Assembly (NCBI GenBank): GCA_025928435.1
Contig: JAICJM010000155.1
Location: forward strand, 1 to 9,852
Reading direction: 5' to 3'
DNA length: 9,852 nucleotides
DNA from: Thermoleophilia bacterium
GTDB lineage: Bacteria > Actinomycetota > Thermoleophilia > Gaiellales > JAICJC01
In this document: positions 1 to 6,592 of the stretch, piece after piece
Layout of the letters: the number at the start of each line of letters is the position of its first letter
Position numbering within the stretch: position 1 is the stretch's first letter
Notes under the pieces: generated by a model
What the model saw: only the letters and a program-made list of their open reading frames with translations
The model's database searches: none
What the model was told of the DNA's origin: nothing
Translations under genes and position numbers: made by a program

Positions 1-229
1 CTACACGTTCACCGACGGCTACGACGCCCAGATCTCGAACCCGACCGGCGGGCTCTTCTTCATCTCGTTCCAGCGCGACCCGCGGCGGCAGTTCATCCCC
101 ATCCAGCAGCGGCTGGCGAGCCACGACCGGTTCACGGTCGAGTACCCGGTGCCGCGCGGAAGCGCGATGTACGCCGTCCCGCCGGGAATCCGGCCGGGCG
201 GCTACGTGGGCGAGTCGATCCTCGCGTGA
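1..229 (+). CDS. Dyp-type peroxidase, C-terminal fragment
   Basis: This is the last 75 residues of a gene that begins before the window; the frame starts at base 2 and ends with TGA at 227-229. The stretch GGLFFISFQRDPRRQFIPI, followed by a GSAMYAVPPG segment and the ending PGGYVGESIL, matches the conserved C-terminus of dye-decolorizing (Dyp) heme peroxidases, including the EfeB/deferrochelatase branch. Family members use heme to oxidise substrates with hydrogen peroxide and are often exported by Tat or loaded into encapsulins. The catalytic Asp, the heme-ligating His and any signal peptide lie upstream and cannot be seen, so the subclass is open. The next gene starts inside this stop codon, so it is the visible first member of an operon. 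Confidence 0.85.
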   Translation, partial: YTFTDGYDAQISNPTGGLFFISFQRDPRRQFIPIQQRLASHDRFTVEYPVPRGSAMYAVPPGIRPGGYVGESILA

Positions 230-732
230 GGCCGTCGACGGCGCCGGTCGCGATCGCGGCCCTGGTCGCGAGCGACCGGGACGATGTCGCCGGCATCTAC
301 GCCGACGGGATCGTTTCCGGGCTGGCGACGTTCGAGACGGAGGTGCCGACCTGGGAGGCGTGGGACCGCGACCACATGGCGGACCACCGGCTGCTCGCGC
401 GCGACGCGGGCCGGGCCGTCGGCTGGGCGGCGCTCGCGCCGGTGAGCTCGCGGTGCGTCTATGCCGGCGTCGCCGAGGTGAGTGTCTACGTCGCCGCCGG
501 GGCGCGCGGCCGCGGCGTCGGCACGGCGCTGCTCGCGGCGCTGGTCGAATCCTCGGAGGCCGGCGGCGTGTGGACGCTCGAGGCCGGGATCCTGCCCGAG
601 AACGAGGCCAGCGTGCGGATGCACGAGCGGTGCGGGTTCCGGGTGGTCGGCCGGCGGGAGCGGCTGGGCCGGATGCGCGGGGTCTGGCGCGACGTCCTGC
701 TGCTGGAGCGACGAAGCGCGGCGGTGGGCTAG
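226..732 (+). CDS. GNAT N-acetyltransferase, phosphinothricin acetyltransferase-like
   Basis: A 168-residue acetyl-CoA-dependent N-acetyltransferase. The GNAT acetyl-CoA loop is RGRGVG at residues 94-99, after the beta-strand EVSVYVA (84-90). The later segment ILPENEASVRMHERCGFR (about 122-139) and a closing W-RDVLLLE stretch are typical of the PAT/Bar/MnaT group, which acetylates phosphinothricin, methionine sulfoximine or related small amines. Length matches the family (about 165-185). The GTG at 226 overlaps the previous stop (GTGA), which implies translational coupling and fixes the start. The natural substrate cannot be read from sequence; resistance to a glutamine-synthetase inhibitor or general detoxification are both possible. 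Confidence 0.88.
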   Translation: MRPSTAPVAIAALVASDRDDVAGIYADGIVSGLATFETEVPTWEAWDRDHMADHRLLARDAGRAVGWAALAPVSSRCVYAGVAEVSVYVAAGARGRGVGTALLAALVESSEAGGVWTLEAGILPENEASVRMHERCGFRVVGRRERLGRMRGVWRDVLLLERRSAAVG

Positions 733-1650
733 GTGGGGCTCGGAGCCAGGCTGGCGGGCGGGACGACGCCCGTCCTCGACCGCTGGGGCGTCGACTCCGA
801 GCACGGCCGCATGCGCGACGTGCTGCTCGGCGACCCGGCCGAGTTCCGCTGGCTCGGCCTGGAGAACGCGAGCTACTCGGCCCTCGTGCGCGACACGCTG
901 CGGCGCGGCCACCGGTTCGACAAGGCGCGGGCGCTGGCCCAGCACGGCGAGATGGTCGACGCCTTCCGCGACGCGGGCGTGGCCGTCCACCTGCTCCCCG
1001 CCCGCGAGGAGCTCGCCTACGGGGTCTACACCCGCGACTCGAGCGTGATGACGCCCTGGGGGGCGATCGTGTGCCAGCTCGCGAACCCGCGCCGGCGGGG
1101 CGAGTACGCCGCCTGCCTCGACTTCTACGCCGGCGCCGGCATCCCGGTCTACGACCTCGTCACGGCGGGGAACTTCGAGGGCGGCGACTTCGCGCTCGTC
1201 GCGCCCGGCGCCGTCCTGATCGGCTACACGGGCGTGCGCAGCGAGGAGGTCGGCGCCCGCCAGGTCGGCGGCTGGCTCGAGGCGGAGGGTTACGACGTCT
1301 GCTACGCGCCCATCGACGAGTTCTACGTCCACCTCGACCTGATGGTGTGCATGGTGGCGCCGGGGCTCGCGGCGGTGTGCCCCGACACCACCGACCCGGC
1401 CGTCGTGCGCTGGCTCGAGTCGAAGGGGATCGAGATCGTGCCCGTCGGCTTCCGCGAGACGGTCGGCCTCGGCTGCAACGTGGTGGCGCTCGGCGGCGAC
1501 CGCGTCATCTCCTCGGCGTTCGCGACCGAGCTGAACGGGCGCCTGCGCGCCCTGGGTCTGACCGTGTACGACCCGGACATGAGCCAGTTCCAGCTCGCCG
1601 GCGGCGGCGTGCACTGCCTGTGCCAGCCGCTCGCGCGCGAGCCCGGCTGA
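733..1650 (+). CDS. Amidinotransferase-superfamily hydrolase (DDAH/arginine deiminase-like)
   Basis: A 305-residue enzyme of the guanidine-modifying (pentein-fold) superfamily. The catalytic set is visible: YTRD with Asp102, NFEGGD at 147-152 (Glu149 and Asp152 for substrate binding), HLD with catalytic His200, and GGGVHCLCQPL near the end with nucleophile Cys295. Length and the N-terminal WGVDSEHGRMRDVLLG segment fit dimethylargininase-type proteins, which hydrolyse methylated arginine to citrulline plus an amine. Arginine deiminase or amidinotransferase activity cannot be excluded because all share these residues. The GTG at 733 directly follows the previous TAG and no strong Shine-Dalgarno is seen, so coupling is likely. 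A second cysteine, Cys297, lies two residues after the nucleophile. Confidence 0.85.
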   Translation: MGLGARLAGGTTPVLDRWGVDSEHGRMRDVLLGDPAEFRWLGLENASYSALVRDTLRRGHRFDKARALAQHGEMVDAFRDAGVAVHLLPAREELAYGVYTRDSSVMTPWGAIVCQLANPRRRGEYAACLDFYAGAGIPVYDLVTAGNFEGGDFALVAPGAVLIGYTGVRSEEVGARQVGGWLEAEGYDVCYAPIDEFYVHLDLMVCMVAPGLAAVCPDTTDPAVVRWLESKGIEIVPVGFRETVGLGCNVVALGGDRVISSAFATELNGRLRALGLTVYDPDMSQFQLAGGGVHCLCQPLAREPG

Positions 1651-1671
1651 GTCTCAGTCGAGCCGCCGGGC
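1641..1671. terminator. GC-rich inverted repeat across two convergent stop codons
   Basis: GCCCGGC (1641-1647) pairs with GCCGGGC (1665-1671), and an inner CTGA/TCAG hairpin (1647-1650 with 1654-1657) fits in the loop. An alternative CGGCT/AGCCG pairing is also possible. The element contains the TGA of the hydrolase gene and the stop of the convergent galactokinase gene. There is no T-tract, so it would act as a GC-type bidirectional terminator if it acts at all. Confidence 0.35.
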
Positions 1672-2637
1672 GCCGCCGGCCGCCCGGGCCACGATCGGCT
1701 CCGTGACCCGCCCGGTGCGCTCGCGGTACGCCGCCGCAACGGCGGTCGCGATCGCCGGGCACCGCTCCTGCGGCGCGAGGGCCACGATCGCCCCGCCGAA
1801 CCCGCCGCCGGTCATCCGCGCCGCGGGCGCGCCGGCGTCCAGCGCGATCGAGACCAGCAGGTCGAGCTCCGGGGTCGAGACCTCGTAGTCGTCGCGGAGG
1901 CTGGCGTGGCCGGCGGCGAGGATGGCGCCGAGGGCCTCGAGGTCGCCCCGTTCGAGCGCGGCCGCGGCCTCCTCCACGCGGGCGTTCTCGGCCCGGAAGT
2001 GGCGCAGCCGCCGCGCCGTCGTCTCGTCCAGATCTCCGGCCAGTGCCCGCTCGAGCTCGGCCCGGCGGGCGGCGTAGCCCGTCTCGGCCAGCCGCCGCGG
2101 CGTCCTCGAGTCGACCACCATCAGGCCGAGCTCCGGTGGCAGCGCGACCTGGCGGTGGGCGAGCGTCCCGCAGTCGAGCAGGAGCGCGTGGCCGGCCTCG
2201 GCCAGGATGGCGACGGCCTGATCCATGATCCCGCACGGCACGCCGACGGCCCGCTCCTCCGCCCGCCGGCAGGCGTCGGCGAGCACCATCGGATCGAGCT
2301 CGGCGCCGGCCGCGTCGAGGAACGCCAGGCCGACGGCGACGAGCAGCGCCGCGGACGACGCCAGCCCGGCGCCGACGGGCAGGTCGGACTCGATGCGCCC
2401 CTCGATCCCGGCCGGCCGCATCCCGAGCTCCTCGAGCTCGGCGGCCAGCGCGTCCACGTAGCGGCCGAACCCCTCGACCCGGGCGGGGTCGGCATCGGAG
2501 CGCAGGCGAATGCGATCGGCCGGCTCGCAGGTGAGGGTGACGCCACGGTCGATCGCCACCGGGAGCACCAGGCCGCCGGCGTAGTCCGTGTGCTCGCCGA
2601 TCAGGTTGACGCGGCCGGGGGCGTGGTAGCGGGCCAC
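1654..2637 (-). CDS. galK: Galactokinase (GHMP kinase family)
   Basis: Phosphorylates alpha-D-galactose with ATP to galactose 1-phosphate in the Leloir pathway. All GHMP signatures are present in the 327-residue product: the galactokinase motif PGRVNLIGEHTDY at 7-19, the ATP-binding loop PVGAGLASSAAL at 87-98, CGIMDQ at 135-140 with catalytic Asp139, and MTGGGFGG at 275-282. The protein is shorter than typical enzymes (about 380 residues), with a trimmed N-terminus and a shortened region before the ATP loop. GTG at 2637 is chosen because GGGAGG (2652-2647 on this strand) lies 9 nt upstream; the longer frame would run into the divergent gene. No galT or galE is visible nearby. A related sugar kinase such as GalNAc kinase or arabinokinase is a less likely alternative. 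Confidence 0.9.
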   Translation of the reverse strand: MARYHAPGRVNLIGEHTDYAGGLVLPVAIDRGVTLTCEPADRIRLRSDADPARVEGFGRYVDALAAELEELGMRPAGIEGRIESDLPVGAGLASSAALLVAVGLAFLDAAGAELDPMVLADACRRAEERAVGVPCGIMDQAVAILAEAGHALLLDCGTLAHRQVALPPELGLMVVDSRTPRRLAETGYAARRAELERALAGDLDETTARRLRHFRAENARVEEAAAALERGDLEALGAILAAGHASLRDDYEVSTPELDLLVSIALDAGAPAARMTGGGFGGAIVALAPQERCPAIATAVAAAYRERTGRVTEPIVARAAGGARRLD

Positions 2638-2646
2638 CGGCCGGAT

Positions 2647-2652
2647 CCTCCC
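2647..2652 (-). promoter_or_regulatory. Shine-Dalgarno of galactokinase
   Basis: On the minus strand the sequence reads GGGAGG, followed by 9 nt and the GTG at 2637. It decides the start of the short galactokinase against longer in-frame alternatives such as the ATG at 2735, which lies inside the divergent gene. Confidence 0.65.
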
Positions 2653-2697
2653 ACGGCCGACGGCAGTCTCCGCGCAGGATCGCGGCCGCCCCCGTCG

Positions 2698-2703
2698 TAT
2701 CCT
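2698..2703 (+). promoter_or_regulatory. -10 box (TATCCT) for leaderless GGDEF-EAL mRNA
   Basis: TATCCT fits the actinobacterial TANNNT -10 consensus and ends exactly 6 nt before the ATG at 2710, so transcription would begin at or within one base of the start codon. No convincing -35 box or Shine-Dalgarno is seen in the 72-nt divergent intergenic region. Confidence 0.55.
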
Positions 2704-2709
2704 TGCCGG

Positions 2710-4917
2710 ATGAGCCGAGTGCGACGGCATCATGGCGCGATCTGGTGGGTGGGGGCCGTCGGCGCAGCGATCGCGGCCGCCTGGTGGCTCTTCGCCGGCT
2801 CCGGCACCGCCTGGTACTGGCGCGGCGGGCCGGCGCTCGTCTGGCTGGCCGTCCTGGTCGCCGCCGGCGCGGCCACCGCGGCCGCGGCGGGGCGCGGCGA
2901 CCGGTACGACGCGCTCACGCGCGCGATCGTGGCCTCGGCGCCGGACGCCGTCGTCGTGGTCGACGAGGACGGCACGGTGGTCGAGCTCAACCCGGCCGCC
3001 GAGCGGATGTTCGGCCGGAGCCGGGATGCCGCCCTCGGCCGCCCCGTGGTCGACGGGATGCTGACCGTCGACACGACGTGGGAGCGGGAAGGGCGGCACG
3101 AGGTGACGGCGCGCCGGGCCGACGGAGGGACGTTCCCGGCCGAGGTGTCGGCGGCGCCCGTCGTCGGCCTGGCCGAGCGCCTGCACGTGCTGCACGTGCG
3201 CGACCTGGGCGAGCGCCGCCGCGCCGAGCGGGCCGTCTCCGACCTCGCGGCGATCGTGCAGTCGTCCGACGACGCCATCCTCTCGCTCTCGCCCGAGGGC
3301 GTGATCGAGTCGTGGAACCCGGGCGCGGAGCGGTTGTACGGCCACACGCCGGCCGAGGCCGTCGGCCGCCCGATCTCGCTCGTCGAGCCGCGCGGACGCC
3401 CGGGCGAGACGCCGGCGATGCTCGCGCTCGTGCGCCGCGGCCAGCCGGTGGAGGGGCTCGAGACCATGCGTGTGCGTCGCGACGGCTCCGAGGTGCACGT
3501 GTCGCTCTCGGTGTCGCCGATCATGGACGCGGCCGGCGAGGTGATCGGGGTCGCCGAGATCGGGCGTGACATCACCACGCGCAAGCAGGTCGACCGCCGG
3601 GTCGCCTACCTGGCCTACCACGACGACCTGACCGGGCTGCCCAACCGGCTGATGTTCGCGGAGCACCTCGACCTGGCGCTCGCCCGCGCCCAGCGGCACG
3701 GGCGCGAGGTGGCGGTGCTCTACGTCGACCTGGACGACTTCAAGCACGTGAACGACACGTACGGCCACGAGGCCGGTGACCAGCTGCTGCGCCAGGTCGC
3801 CCGCCGGCTCGAGCGGGCGACGCGCGCCACCGACCTGGTCGCGCGCCACGGCGGCGACGAGTTTCTCGTCCTCGCGGCCGATCTCCCCGCCGGCGGGTCG
3901 CCGAGCGCGCGCGAGATCGCCCACACCATCGCCGACCACATCGCGCAGGCGCTCTCGGTGCCGGCCACGATCGACGGGACGACCATCGCGGCCGGCGGCA
4001 GCGTCGGCATCGCCGTCTACCCCGAGGACGCGGGCAGTCGCGACGAGCTCCTGCGCCGCGCCGACGCCGCCATGTACCGCTCGAAGGAGGTCGCGCGCCG
4101 CTCGCCCGGCGCCGCCGCGGCCGGCAACGGCGGCGTACCCGTGCCGCTGACGGCGCGGATGCAGCTCGCCCTCGAGCGGGGCGAGTTCGTGCTGCACTAC
4201 CAGCCGATCCTGCGTCTCGAGGACATGCGCATGGTCGGCGTGGAGGCGCTCATCCGCTGGAACCACCCCGAGGACGGGATGCTCGCGCCCGCGGCGTTCA
4301 TCCCCGTCGCCGAGCGCACCGACCTCATCACCGCGATCTCCGAGTGGGTGCTCGACGAGGTCTGCCGCGTCTCCCGTCCCTGGGCCACGGGCGAGATGGG
4401 GATCCAGGCGGCGGTGAACATCCCGATCGCGCGCTGGAGCCGCGACGCGGCCGACCGCCTGCTGCGGACGATCCGGGCGAGCGGCCTGGAGCCCGGCCAG
4501 ATCGTCGTCGAGGTGAGCGAGTCGAGCGCGATGGTCGAGCCCGACCGCACCCAGGCGATCCTGCACGACCTCCACAGCAAGGGCGTGAAGCTCGCGATCG
4601 ACGACTTCGGCACCGGCCACTCGTCGCTCAGCCGGCTCACGGAGATGCCGGTGTCGACGCTCAAGATCGACCGGGCCTTCGTCCGCGACATCCCGGGCAG
4701 CGCCCATGCGAACGCGATCGCGACGACGATCATCCAGCTCGCCCGCAACATCGGCGCCGAGGCCCTGGCCGAGGGCATCGAGACCCCCGAGCAGTGCGAG
4801 TTCCTGAAGCGTGAGGGATGCGCCCTGGGCCAGGGCTTCCTGTTCAGCCCGGCGGTGCCGGCGGACGAGGTGGAGCCGCTCTTTCGCCGGTTCGAGCGCG
4901 AGCCCGCCCGGCACTAG
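2710..4917 (+). CDS. Membrane-anchored PAS-PAS-GGDEF-EAL cyclic-di-GMP protein
   Basis: A 735-residue dual-domain cyclic-di-GMP enzyme. Two hydrophobic segments (about 9-30 and 40-60) anchor it, followed by two PAS sensor domains (about 66-174 and 175-295). A GGDEF domain follows (about 298-460) with intact HGGDEF at 380-385 and the product-inhibition motif RxxD at 372-375. The EAL domain (about 480-730) has EAL at 512-514, the DDFGTG loop at 631-636, LKIDRAFV and AEGIET. Both diguanylate cyclase and phosphodiesterase residues look competent, so net activity should depend on the PAS signal (ligand not evident; no obvious heme or flavin residues). The start is placed at ATG 2710 because the -10 box lies 6 nt before it and the N-terminal membrane segment begins there. 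It stands alone and is divergent from galK. Confidence 0.95.
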   Translation: MSRVRRHHGAIWWVGAVGAAIAAAWWLFAGSGTAWYWRGGPALVWLAVLVAAGAATAAAAGRGDRYDALTRAIVASAPDAVVVVDEDGTVVELNPAAERMFGRSRDAALGRPVVDGMLTVDTTWEREGRHEVTARRADGGTFPAEVSAAPVVGLAERLHVLHVRDLGERRRAERAVSDLAAIVQSSDDAILSLSPEGVIESWNPGAERLYGHTPAEAVGRPISLVEPRGRPGETPAMLALVRRGQPVEGLETMRVRRDGSEVHVSLSVSPIMDAAGEVIGVAEIGRDITTRKQVDRRVAYLAYHDDLTGLPNRLMFAEHLDLALARAQRHGREVAVLYVDLDDFKHVNDTYGHEAGDQLLRQVARRLERATRATDLVARHGGDEFLVLAADLPAGGSPSAREIAHTIADHIAQALSVPATIDGTTIAAGGSVGIAVYPEDAGSRDELLRRADAAMYRSKEVARRSPGAAAAGNGGVPVPLTARMQLALERGEFVLHYQPILRLEDMRMVGVEALIRWNHPEDGMLAPAAFIPVAERTDLITAISEWVLDEVCRVSRPWATGEMGIQAAVNIPIARWSRDAADRLLRTIRASGLEPGQIVVEVSESSAMVEPDRTQAILHDLHSKGVKLAIDDFGTGHSSLSRLTEMPVSTLKIDRAFVRDIPGSAHANAIATTIIQLARNIGAEALAEGIETPEQCEFLKREGCALGQGFLFSPAVPADEVEPLFRRFEREPARH

Positions 4918-4931
4918 CGCCGGGCGGGCTC
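4900..4931 (+). terminator. Strong GC hairpin containing the GGDEF-EAL stop codon
   Basis: GAGCCCGCCCGGC (4900-4912) and GCCGGGCGGGCTC (4919-4931) are perfect 13-bp complements with a 6-nt loop that holds the TAG stop at 4915-4917. The left arm encodes the last residues before the stop. There is no T-run after the stem, so it fits the U-poor terminators of high-GC actinobacteria or a 3'-end mRNA stabiliser. Confidence 0.6.
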
Positions 4932-4940
4932 TCCGGAAAA

Positions 4941-5246
4941 TCAGGCGGCCCCTTCGAGCGCGAGCTCTTCGTGCTGACGTCGTGGCGATGGTCGTCGCCG
5001 CCGCGACGCCGATCGCGCCGCCGATCTGCTGGCCGGTGTTGACGAGGCCGGAGGCGACCCCGGGCGGACGCCGGCCAGCGCCCCGATGGTGAGCGGGACG
5101 AAGCCGAGCGCGAGCCCGATGCCGCCGATCAGGAACCCCGGGAAGAGATCCCAGAAGTAGTGGCCCGACACGGGCAGCTCGGCGTAGAGGGCGACGCGAA
5201 ACACGCTATGCGGCTCTTCGAGCTGCTCGCGTTCCCTCGCGACCAT
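4941..5246 (-). pseudogene. Decayed DHA2/EmrB-type MFS drug transporter fragment
   Basis: The minus strand encodes HYFWDLFPGFLIGGIGLAL followed by GFVPLTIGALAGV, a late transmembrane region typical of 14-helix EmrB/QacA transporters. A frameshift near 5057-5066 then moves the homology to another frame, where SGLVNTGQQIGGAIGVAAA continues it. The residues normally found between these blocks are missing, so a small deletion is likely. After about 4985 the similarity is lost. Only some 75 of roughly 500 expected residues remain. The leading residues from the ATG at 5246 (MVAREREQLEEPHSVFRV) do not look like a transporter N-terminus, so a large deletion probably fused unrelated sequence to the remnant. 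No function is expected. Confidence 0.8.
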
Positions 5247-5254
5247 CCGCCCTG

Positions 5255-5260
5255 AGTGTA
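5255..5260 (-). promoter_or_regulatory. Possible -10 box (TACACT) before the MFS remnant
   Basis: On the minus strand TACACT is followed by 8 nt and the ATG at 5246. It could be the surviving promoter of the gene whose remnant follows. The spacing differs from the 6 nt seen at the intact genes in this window, and no -35 is evident. Confidence 0.25.
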
Positions 5261-5355
5261 GCCTCCATCGCCCCCCACTCTCGCGCATCGGCGCCCGCGC
5301 GCCAATGGGGCCAACCGGCATCCGGAGGGGCGGGTGCCTGTACCTCGCCGCCGGG

Positions 5356-5361
5356 TAGGAT
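5356..5361 (+). promoter_or_regulatory. -10 box (TAGGAT) for a leaderless small gene
   Basis: TAGGAT matches TANNNT and lies exactly 6 nt before the ATG at 5368, so the transcript would start at the initiation codon. This is the main support for the small gene being expressed. No Shine-Dalgarno is present. Confidence 0.5.
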
Positions 5362-5367
5362 CAATGC

Positions 5368-5643
5368 ATGCTGCGCCCGAGGGACCTGGTGCTGGGGGTC
5401 GCCGGGGCGGTCGCCGTCCTGATCGGGCCGGCGCCCGCCGACATCGCAGGCCTGTTCCAGCACCAGCAGCCGGAGTGCGTGCGCGGGTGCGGGCACACGA
5501 ACGCGTGGTGGGACCAGCCCGTCCTCGTCGCCCACGCCGACGAGCTGCCGCTGGCCGTGAATAAACGGGGTCAGACCCCGTTTATTCAGTCTCGCCGATG
5601 GCAACGCGCCCCGGCTGCGCCGCACCGGCGCCTTCCGGGATGA
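5368..5643 (+). CDS. Small putative secreted protein, 3' end altered by a REP-like palindrome
   Basis: A 91-residue protein of unknown function. The N-terminus (MLRPRDLVLGVAGAVAVLIG) looks like a signal peptide or single membrane anchor, with possible cleavage after an APA near residue 24. The mature part has a short Cys motif, ECVRGC (Cys37 and Cys41), then His43 and an AWWDQP segment. From residue 65 the frame reads NKRGQTPFIQ, which is the translation of a palindrome at 5558-5588, and it then runs antisense through the end of the ATP-grasp gene to TGA 5641-5643. The original protein probably ended near residue 64, so the tail may be an insertion product. The start is supported by the -10 box 6 nt upstream. 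Confidence 0.5.
   Translation: MLRPRDLVLGVAGAVAVLIGPAPADIAGLFQHQQPECVRGCGHTNAWWDQPVLVAHADELPLAVNKRGQTPFIQSRRWQRAPAAPHRRLPG
5558..5588. repeat. REP-like perfect palindrome (14-bp arms) at a convergent gene junction
   Basis: TGAATAAACGGGGT (5558-5571) and ACCCCGTTTATTCA (5575-5588) are exact complements around a CAG loop. The GGGGTCAGACCCC core with AT-rich flanks resembles dispersed REP palindromes associated with IS200/Y1-type (RAYT) transposases; that link is from general knowledge of the motif, not from a search. The TAA of the ATP-grasp gene (5584-5582) lies in one arm. It could also serve as a bidirectional terminator, since each transcript ends the stem in UUUAUU. Confidence 0.7.
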
Positions 5644-6592
5644 TGACCGAGTCGTAGAAGCGGGTCATGGTGACGCCGGGCGTGAACTGCCCCACGTGGG
5701 GCTCGATGCGCTCGCCGCAGGCGATCCGCAGCACCAGCTCCGGGTATCGCGACCCGGCGGCCAGCGGCAGCGGGAAGGCGCCGCCGAAGCGGCAGTTGAT
5801 GTCGGTCACCGGCAGGCCCTCGGGCTCGTCGAAGCACTGGATCGTGGCCGGGCCGACCAGCCGCAGGCCCTCGGCCACGCGCCGGCCGATGTCGATCAGG
5901 CGCGGATCGGCGATCGTCTGGCCCTTGATCGACTCGCCGCCCTTCGACTCGATCATCGTCCGCGGGATCACGTTCAGCGCCCGGCCCTCGAGGTCGCACA
6001 GGACGTCGATCGAGAACTGCTCGCCGGGACAGAACCGCTGGACGATCACCGGCACCCCGGCGTAGCCGGCGAAGAACCGCACCTCGTCCAGCGTCTCGCA
6101 GCGGTAGATGTCGCGCGAGGCGTACCCCCACCGCCGCTTCACGAGCAGCGGCAGCGGCGGGTCGGCGGGAAGCTCCTCGGGCGTCCACGTGTCGGGCGAG
6201 GGCAGGCCGGCCGCCAGCAGCGCCTCGTGACAGCGGTACTTGTCGAACATCGCCTCGGCGACCGCGAGGTCGGGCAGGAGCAGCGCGGCCCCCGCGGCCT
6301 CGATCTGTGCGCGGCCGGCGACGAGCTCGACGTTGTCGAGGTCGGCCAGCGGAAGCACCGCCCGGACGCCGTGGGCGGTGACGAGATCCGCCAGCGCAGG
6401 CACATAGTCCGGGCTCGACGCGTGCGGGACGACGACGCCCCGGTCGGCCTTCACGAGCGCGGGCGCGAGCGGGTTGGCGTCGACGGCGACCACGTCGCCG
6501 TCCCAGCCCAGCCCGTCGAGCGCCTCGCGGAACGCCCGGACGACGTCGACGCGCAGCCCCGCGCAGGTGAGTAGCACCGAGCGCTTGCTCAC
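5582..6592 (-). CDS. ATP-grasp domain ligase, glycan-associated
   Basis: A 336-residue ATP-grasp protein of the carbamoyl-phosphate-synthase-like type, which couples a carboxylate to an amine or similar nucleophile through an acyl phosphate. A Rossmann-like pre-ATP-grasp part (VLLTCAGLR at 6-14) is followed by DKYRCHEALLAAGLPSP (117-133), the ATP-binding lysine region LLVKRRWGYASRD (149-161), CPGEQFSID (188-196), and metal ligands in TDINCRFGGAF (263-273). GTG at 6592 overlaps the stop of the sugar transferase gene (GTGA), so the two are co-translated. This pairing suggests amino-acid or acid decoration of a cell-surface sugar, which is inference. The last residues (ETE) and the stop lie inside a palindrome, so the C-terminus may have been rewritten. 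Confidence 0.82.
   Translation of the reverse strand: MSKRSVLLTCAGLRVDVVRAFREALDGLGWDGDVVAVDANPLAPALVKADRGVVVPHASSPDYVPALADLVTAHGVRAVLPLADLDNVELVAGRAQIEAAGAALLLPDLAVAEAMFDKYRCHEALLAAGLPSPDTWTPEELPADPPLPLLVKRRWGYASRDIYRCETLDEVRFFAGYAGVPVIVQRFCPGEQFSIDVLCDLEGRALNVIPRTMIESKGGESIKGQTIADPRLIDIGRRVAEGLRLVGPATIQCFDEPEGLPVTDINCRFGGAFPLPLAAGSRYPELVLRIACGERIEPHVGQFTPGVTMTRFYDSVIIPEGAGAAQPGRVAIGETE

Noticed and set aside
202..1614. A 470-residue open frame on the minus strand.
   Set aside because: It is antisense to the GNAT and hydrolase genes, is His/Arg/Ala-rich, and shows no motif. Both sense genes have full catalytic signatures.
2638..4914. A 1086-residue open frame on the minus strand running from galactokinase through the whole GGDEF-EAL region.
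   Set aside because: Only the last 327 residues (1654-2637) match galactokinase. The upstream part is antisense to a clear PAS-GGDEF-EAL gene and is an Arg/Ala/Gly-rich low-complexity translation typical of GC-rich shadow frames.
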